Part shown: positions 7,651 through 10,728 of the stretch, one piece after another | Position numbering within the stretch: position 1 is the first letter of the stretch | Layout: each line of letters opens with the position of its first letter | NCBI GenBank assembly: GCA_003232015.1 | Contig: QIKU01000121.1 | Location: forward strand, 1 to 10,728 | Origin: Gammaproteobacteria bacterium | GTDB taxonomy: Bacteria; Pseudomonadota; Gammaproteobacteria; UBA6429 | DNA: 10,728 nucleotides | Direction of reading: 5' to 3' | Notes under the pieces: generated by a model | What the model saw: only the letters and a program-made list of their open reading frames with translations | Told to the model about the DNA's origin: nothing | Databases searched by the model: none | Made by a program: the position numbers and the translations under genes

Positions 7651-8487
7651 TTATAACTCGTCTTCTAAAAGCGGGTTGGTTGCTTTGATGATTTTATCAA
7701 TCTCGGCAAGCTGGCTTAATAACTGTTTTACTTTATTCAATGGCATCATATTGGGGCCATCGCTTAAGGCATTATCCGGGTCGGGATGGACTTCCATAAA
7801 CACGCCGGCAACACCCGCGGCAATAGCAGAACGTGCGAGCAGAGGCACCATGGTGCGATCGCCACCGGAGGTACTGCCCAGTCCGCCGGGTTGTTGTACC
7901 GAATGGGTGGCATCAAAAATAACCGGGCAACCCGTTCGGCGCATTACAGCTAAACCGCGCATATCGGATATTAGCGTGTTGTAGCCAAAGCTGGTGCCAC
8001 GGTCGCAGACCATAATTTGCTTGTTGCCGGTACTTTCGGCTTTGTCGACTACGTTTTGCATATCCCAGGGTGCCATAAACTGGCCTTTTTTAATGTTGAC
8101 GGGTTTACCTTGCCGGGCAACATTTAAAATAAAATTGGTTTGGCGGGCTAAAAAAGCCGGTGTTTGCATCACATCGACCACACTGGCCACTTCGTCTAAG
8201 GGGGTATCTTCATGTACATCGGTTAATATCGGCAGGCCAATGTCGGTTTTCACTTTTTCTAAAATACGTAAGCCTTCTTCTATGCCGGGGCCGCGAAAGC
8301 TGTCCAGAGATGAACGATTAGCCTTGTCGAAAGACGACTTAAATACTAGACCAATGCCGAGTGATTCAGTTATTTCTTTCAGGGCTTGAGCGGTTTGCAT
8401 AACGAGTTTTTCATTTTCGATAACGCAGGGGCCAGCGATAACAAAAAATGGCTGCTGGTTGCCGACGTTGAGTTCATTGATTTTCAT
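7651..8487 (-). CDS. kdsA: KDO-8-phosphate synthase, metal-dependent class
   Basis: Condenses phosphoenolpyruvate with arabinose-5-phosphate to give KDO-8-phosphate. The 278-residue product is a TIM-barrel DAHP/KDO8P synthase with the KDO8PS hallmarks KANRSS (55-60) and FRGPG (64-68). The N-terminal motif is AGPCVIEN, with Cys21 where E. coli and Pseudomonas have Asn (GGMNVLES). The other metal ligands H195, E232 and D243 are present. All four sit exactly ten residues after the Aquifex ligands C11, H185, E222 and D233. This indicates the metal-dependent class. A GGAG ribosome-binding site lies 11 nt before the ATG. It heads the KDO run, 94 nt after yrbG, whereas in E. coli kdsA is elsewhere. 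Confidence 0.97.
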   Translation of the reverse strand: MKINELNVGNQQPFFVIAGPCVIENEKLVMQTAQALKEITESLGIGLVFKSSFDKANRSSLDSFRGPGIEEGLRILEKVKTDIGLPILTDVHEDTPLDEVASVVDVMQTPAFLARQTNFILNVARQGKPVNIKKGQFMAPWDMQNVVDKAESTGNKQIMVCDRGTSFGYNTLISDMRGLAVMRRTGCPVIFDATHSVQQPGGLGSTSGGDRTMVPLLARSAIAAGVAGVFMEVHPDPDNALSDGPNMMPLNKVKQLLSQLAEIDKIIKATNPLLEDEL

Positions 8488-8535
8488 TGTGTGTCTGACT
8501 CCAACGTCTGATGAATAGTTCTGATGGTTTTACCT

Positions 8536-8564
8536 AGAATACGTTTATTTATGCGTTGCTTCAA
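8536..8564 (-). promoter_or_regulatory. Possible sigma-70 promoter for kdsA and the LPS operon
   Basis: The minus strand has TTGAAG (8559-8564), a 17-nt spacer and TATTCT (8536-8541), each matching four of six consensus bases. Transcription would begin about 40 nt before the kdsA start. The position in the largest gap upstream of the KDO genes makes it plausible, but matches this weak occur by chance in AT-rich spacers. Confidence 0.35.
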
Positions 8565-8581
8565 ATGAACCTGTATCCTGA

Positions 8582-9577
8582 TTAAGTGGTAATGCTAATA
8601 TAAAGCCAGCCTAAATAGCCAATATAGGCTGATACGAGTAAAAAACCTTCAAAACGATTAACACGCCCGGCATTTTTAAGCCCGTAAGCCATGATAAACA
8701 GCGCAACAGTGAGGCCAAGCATGGTTAAGAAGTCACGCTGTAGTACAGCCGCTTCGAGTTGAATCGGGACTATCAGTGCAGGGATCCCGATAACGGCGAG
8801 TAAATTAAAGATATTTGAGCCGATAATATTGCCAATGGCGAGGTCATGTTCGCCTTTCAGGGCACTTACAACGGTTGCCGCCAGCTCAGGCAGGCTGGTA
8901 CCGAGAGCCACAATAGTGAGGCCGATAATTAAGTCGCTGACGCCAAAAATGTGCGCCACTTCAACGGCTCCCCAAACCAGCACCTTCGAGCTGACAAGCA
9001 ACAAGATAAAGCCCAGTATCAACCAGAAAAAGGCGGCGCGCAGTGACATTTTAGGGATTTCGGACTCAAATTCATCTTCAAGGGGGTCTTGTGGCTGATG
9101 CTTGCTTTGCTTGTTTTCATCCAGCCCTATTTTGATCATCCAGCCTAAAATAAGCAGCAGGCCAATTAGTAAAATGATGCCATCAGTAAAGGTAAGCTGT
9201 AAATCCCACATTAAAACCAGCGCAAGCAACATCACACTAAACATAATGGGGTATTCACGCTTAAGTATCTGCGATTTAACCATCAGCGGCGTGACCATGG
9301 CCGTAACACCAATGACTAAGGCAATATTGGTGATATTGGAGCCCAGTGCATTACCAATGGCCAGGTTAGGTACGCCATCCAGGGCGGCGATAATGGAAAC
9401 GAGTATTTCAGGCGCGGAAGTACCGAAGCCGATGATGGTCAGGCCGATAATCATCGGCGATACGCCCAGGCAACGGGCACTGGCGGCACCGCCCATAACA
9501 AAACGGTCGGCACCCCATAACAAAACAATAAATCCACCAGTGATGGCTAATAAGGGGTAAAGAAGCTGCATAAGCAT
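8582..9577 (-). CDS. yrbG: Calcium/sodium antiporter of the CaCA family (YrbG-like)
   Basis: Inner-membrane cation exchanger. The 331-residue, very hydrophobic product has the internal duplication that defines the CaCA superfamily. Repeat one carries IIGFGTSAPEILVS (48-61) and GNALGSNITNIALVIG (75-90). Repeat two carries IVALGTSLPELAATVV (222-237) and GNIIGSNIFNLLAVIG (249-264). The ion-binding acidic residues are E57 and E231. A charged cytoplasmic loop (about 152-178) joins the halves, with about ten membrane segments in all. The start could be M1 or M3; an AGG lies about 13 nt ahead of M1. It lies upstream of the KDO genes as in E. coli. The true substrate of YrbG proteins is not well settled, and the link with LPS synthesis is positional only. 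Confidence 0.94.
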   Translation of the reverse strand: MLMQLLYPLLAITGGFIVLLWGADRFVMGGAASARCLGVSPMIIGLTIIGFGTSAPEILVSIIAALDGVPNLAIGNALGSNITNIALVIGVTAMVTPLMVKSQILKREYPIMFSVMLLALVLMWDLQLTFTDGIILLIGLLLILGWMIKIGLDENKQSKHQPQDPLEDEFESEIPKMSLRAAFFWLILGFILLLVSSKVLVWGAVEVAHIFGVSDLIIGLTIVALGTSLPELAATVVSALKGEHDLAIGNIIGSNIFNLLAVIGIPALIVPIQLEAAVLQRDFLTMLGLTVALFIMAYGLKNAGRVNRFEGFLLVSAYIGYLGWLYISITT

Positions 9578-9601
9578 AAATATTGGAATTCCTGTATTCG
9601 A

Positions 9602-9630
9602 ATTTAATGGGGGATTGAATAGGTGTTCAA
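9602..9630 (-). promoter_or_regulatory. Possible weak sigma-70 promoter for yrbG
   Basis: The minus strand has TTGAAC (9625-9630), a 17-nt spacer and TTAAAT (9602-9607), each four of six to consensus. It would give a leader of about 20 nt before the yrbG start at 9577. No clear terminator separates mlaA from yrbG, so readthrough from mlaA is equally possible. Confidence 0.25.
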
Positions 9631-9672
9631 CGGATGTTTAGTGGGAAAAGCCTCATGCTAAATTTTAGCGCT

Positions 9673-10470
9673 TTATTGTAATGCTTTTTCCAGATCTTCT
9701 TCCAGTAAAAGATCTTCTGCCGAATCGCTGGACGGTGTTGGCCGACTATTTTCATCCTGTGGTGGGTTGCCATCGTAGACAAGGTGTTTGCGGCGTTGTA
9801 AATAAGCATCACGCAAGAAAGCATAGCGGTCAAATGCGGCTTGATCTAAAACTTTAGATGCTCCCAGTAAATCGGCACGGGTATCAACGGCTTTTAAGCC
9901 TACGGTAGCATAACGAGCTTGCGTGTCTCTAATGTTATACACAGGGTCAGCTTGAGCATCCACCAACAAGCCCGCGGTATCACGGATAGTGCTTGGCCCA
10001 AGCAAAGGTAGAACCAGATAAGGGCCATCGCTCACTCCCCAAACGGCCAGTGTTTGGCCGAAGTCTTCATGGTTTTTGGGTAGCCCCATATATGTTGCCA
10101 CATCAATCAGCCCGAAAAGACCAAAGAAGGTGTTGTAGACAACGCGTATTGTGTCATCGCGTGCCTGGCTAAATTTGCCCTGAAGTAAATCATTTAGAAC
10201 AACCAGAATGTCACCCAGGTTGCTGAAAAAGTTAGAGACACCTGTGCGGATAGGGCTGGGAACATAATCTCTATAAGCTGCTGCGACCGGTTTAATAACC
10301 GCGCTATCTACCGCATCATTAAAAGAAAACATCGCTCGGTTATAGGATTCAAATGGGTCGTATTCAGGAGACGGGCCATTGACCGATGCACAGCTCGCTG
10401 TTGTTAAGGCTATGGTTAGGGTTAGCAGCAATGATTTTATAGTTTTTAACATCTGCATGGTTTTTCTCAC
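9673..10470 (-). CDS. mlaA: MlaA/VacJ family outer-membrane lipoprotein
   Basis: Outer-membrane part of the Mla system, which removes phospholipids from the outer leaflet and hands them to periplasmic MlaC. The 265-residue product (from GTG at 10470) has a lipoprotein signal with Cys27 in TASC, an imperfect lipobox because Thr rather than Leu/Val/Ile is at -3. The MlaA domain shows YDPFESYNRAMFSFND (37-52), IRVVYNTFFGLFGLIDVA and EDFGQTLAVWGVSDGPYLVL. After about residue 236 comes an acidic, Ser/Pro-containing tail ending in EDLLLEEDLEKALQ. E. coli MlaA is 251 residues. The start could instead be the ATG at 10458, which has GTGAGA ahead of it and would shorten the signal peptide by four residues. 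The mlaFEDCB genes are not in the window. Confidence 0.95.
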   Translation of the reverse strand: MRKTMQMLKTIKSLLLTLTIALTTASCASVNGPSPEYDPFESYNRAMFSFNDAVDSAVIKPVAAAYRDYVPSPIRTGVSNFFSNLGDILVVLNDLLQGKFSQARDDTIRVVYNTFFGLFGLIDVATYMGLPKNHEDFGQTLAVWGVSDGPYLVLPLLGPSTIRDTAGLLVDAQADPVYNIRDTQARYATVGLKAVDTRADLLGASKVLDQAAFDRYAFLRDAYLQRRKHLVYDGNPPQDENSRPTPSSDSAEDLLLEEDLEKALQ

Positions 10471-10473
10471 TGC

Positions 10474-10488
10474 TTAGCTATTAGCTAA
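10474..10488. other. Small inverted repeat just before the mlaA start
   Basis: Perfect 6-bp arms TTAGCT (10474-10479) and AGCTAA (10483-10488) surround a 3-nt loop. It ends 4 nt before the GTG start at 10470, in the expected leader of mlaA. If it folds in RNA it could hinder ribosome access at the GTG and favour the ATG at 10458. The stem is short and AT-rich, so the effect may be slight. Confidence 0.35.
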
Positions 10489-10511
10489 GGTTCTGATTTT
10501 ATTGCGGTACT

Positions 10512-10537
10512 TCACATTATATCGAGATGTTATGTGA
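10512..10537. promoter_or_regulatory. Imperfect palindrome, possible operator of mlaA
   Basis: The 26-bp segment has perfect ends TCACAT and ATGTGA and pairs at 10 of 13 positions across its centre. It covers the perfect TATAAT and the alternative -10 TAACAT upstream of mlaA, where a bound protein would block RNA polymerase. The half-sites resemble CRP/FNR-type TCACA/TGTGA words but point outward with wrong spacing, so it is not a CRP site. The regulator is unknown. Confidence 0.35.
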
Positions 10538-10555
10538 TTTTGTCTGTATTGGCAA
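10516..10555 (-). promoter_or_regulatory. Likely promoter region of mlaA
   Basis: Two overlapping candidates are seen on the minus strand. One is TTGCCA (10550-10555), five of six to the -35 consensus, with 17 nt to TAACAT (10527-10532), four of six. The other is a perfect TATAAT (10516-10521) whose -35 is poor at 17 nt spacing. Either would give a leader of some 40 to 60 nt to the mlaA start. An imperfect 26-bp palindrome covers the same -10 region. Confidence 0.45.
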
Positions 10556-10580
10556 TCTTTGCTGGTGTGCTTGTAAAAAA

Positions 10581-10728
10581 TTAATTAAAAAATTCTGCAT
10601 TTTGTTCAATGGCGATACGAATGGGGTCATAGTCACTGTGGGTAGCAGGAAGAAAGCCTTCTTTTTTGAGCCGTTTTAAGGCTTGAATATCTTTTATATT
10701 GAGTAAGATTTTTTTCAGGGCTGTTTTT
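10581..10728 (-). CDS. C-terminal end of an unrecognised protein
   Basis: A minus-strand frame open from the right edge ends at TAA (10581-10583) and encodes 49 residues. The visible part is Lys-rich (KTALKKILLNIKDIQALKRL, then KKEGFLPATHSDYDPIRIAI) and ends EQNAEFFN. It looks helical and soluble, with no membrane segment. The other two frames on this strand meet stop codons, which supports this one. It lies upstream of mlaA on the same strand, with 110 nt between the stop and the mlaA start. I do not recognise the family. Confidence 0.5.
   Translation of the reverse strand, partial: KTALKKILLNIKDIQALKRLKKEGFLPATHSDYDPIRIAIEQNAEFFN

Noticed and set aside
7130..8389. Plus-strand open frames opposite kdsD and kdsA
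   Set aside because: Both minus-strand genes are full-length with catalytic residues in place; the plus-strand products match no family I know.
8829..9560. Two long plus-strand frames (8829-9098 and 9102-9560) opposite yrbG
   Set aside because: They mirror the antisense of the CaCA repeats, have no recognisable domain or ribosome-binding site, and the yrbG frame is clearly the coding one.
9655..9672. Terminator after mlaA, from the palindrome GCTAAAATTTAGC
   Set aside because: The stem is AT-rich with almost no loop, and no U tract follows in the sense direction.
10512..10537. CRP or FNR binding site
   Set aside because: The TCACA and TGTGA words are in outward order and too far apart for the consensus of either regulator.

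Overview
The window suggests a non-enteric gammaproteobacterium of moderate GC content. The basis is gene order: a yrbG–kdsD–kdsC–lptC–lptA–lptB–rpoN–hpf–ptsN backbone like that of Escherichia coli. It departs from the enteric layout in three ways: an HPr kinase gene (hprK) follows ptsN, kdsA and a GT9 glycosyltransferase gene are built into the cluster, and mlaA stands upstream of yrbG. I cannot name the genus from the sequence. Every gene I can support lies on the minus strand, so transcription runs from high to low coordinates. No rRNA, tRNA, CRISPR array or mobile element was seen, and no stretch of 300 bases is without a gene.

In transcription order the window opens with the 3' end of an unrecognised gene (10581-10728). 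The lipoprotein gene mlaA (9673-10470) and the CaCA-family cation antiporter gene yrbG (8582-9577) follow. Next is a tight run for KDO and LPS assembly: kdsA (7651-8487), kdsD (6667-7647), a GT9 heptosyltransferase-like gene (5589-6638), kdsC (5033-5578), lptC (4453-5022), lptA (3954-4466) and lptB (3228-3953). Gaps here are 0 to 28 nt, and lptC and lptA overlap by 14 nt. After a 143-nt gap comes the regulatory block: rpoN (1609-3084), hpf (1206-1547), ptsN (644-1105) and hprK (from 632, running off the left edge).

The envelope genes form a coherent pathway. KdsD, KdsA and KdsC convert ribulose-5-phosphate to free KDO, the GT9 enzyme probably adds a core sugar, and LptB, LptA and LptC are parts of the machine that carries finished LPS to the outer membrane. 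MlaA serves the opposite process, removing misplaced phospholipids from the outer leaflet. The downstream block couples sigma-54, ribosome hibernation and a regulatory phosphotransferase system.

The most notable points are these. KdsA carries all four ligands of the metal-dependent class rather than the metal-independent type of E. coli and Pseudomonas. The layout of kdsA, the GT9 gene and mlaA is unusual compared with E. coli. An imperfect 26-bp palindrome overlaps a perfect TATAAT upstream of mlaA. CCGG-based hairpins lie in the two spacers flanking hpf. I see no convincing undescribed system; the region is mostly conserved housekeeping with accessory rearrangement.
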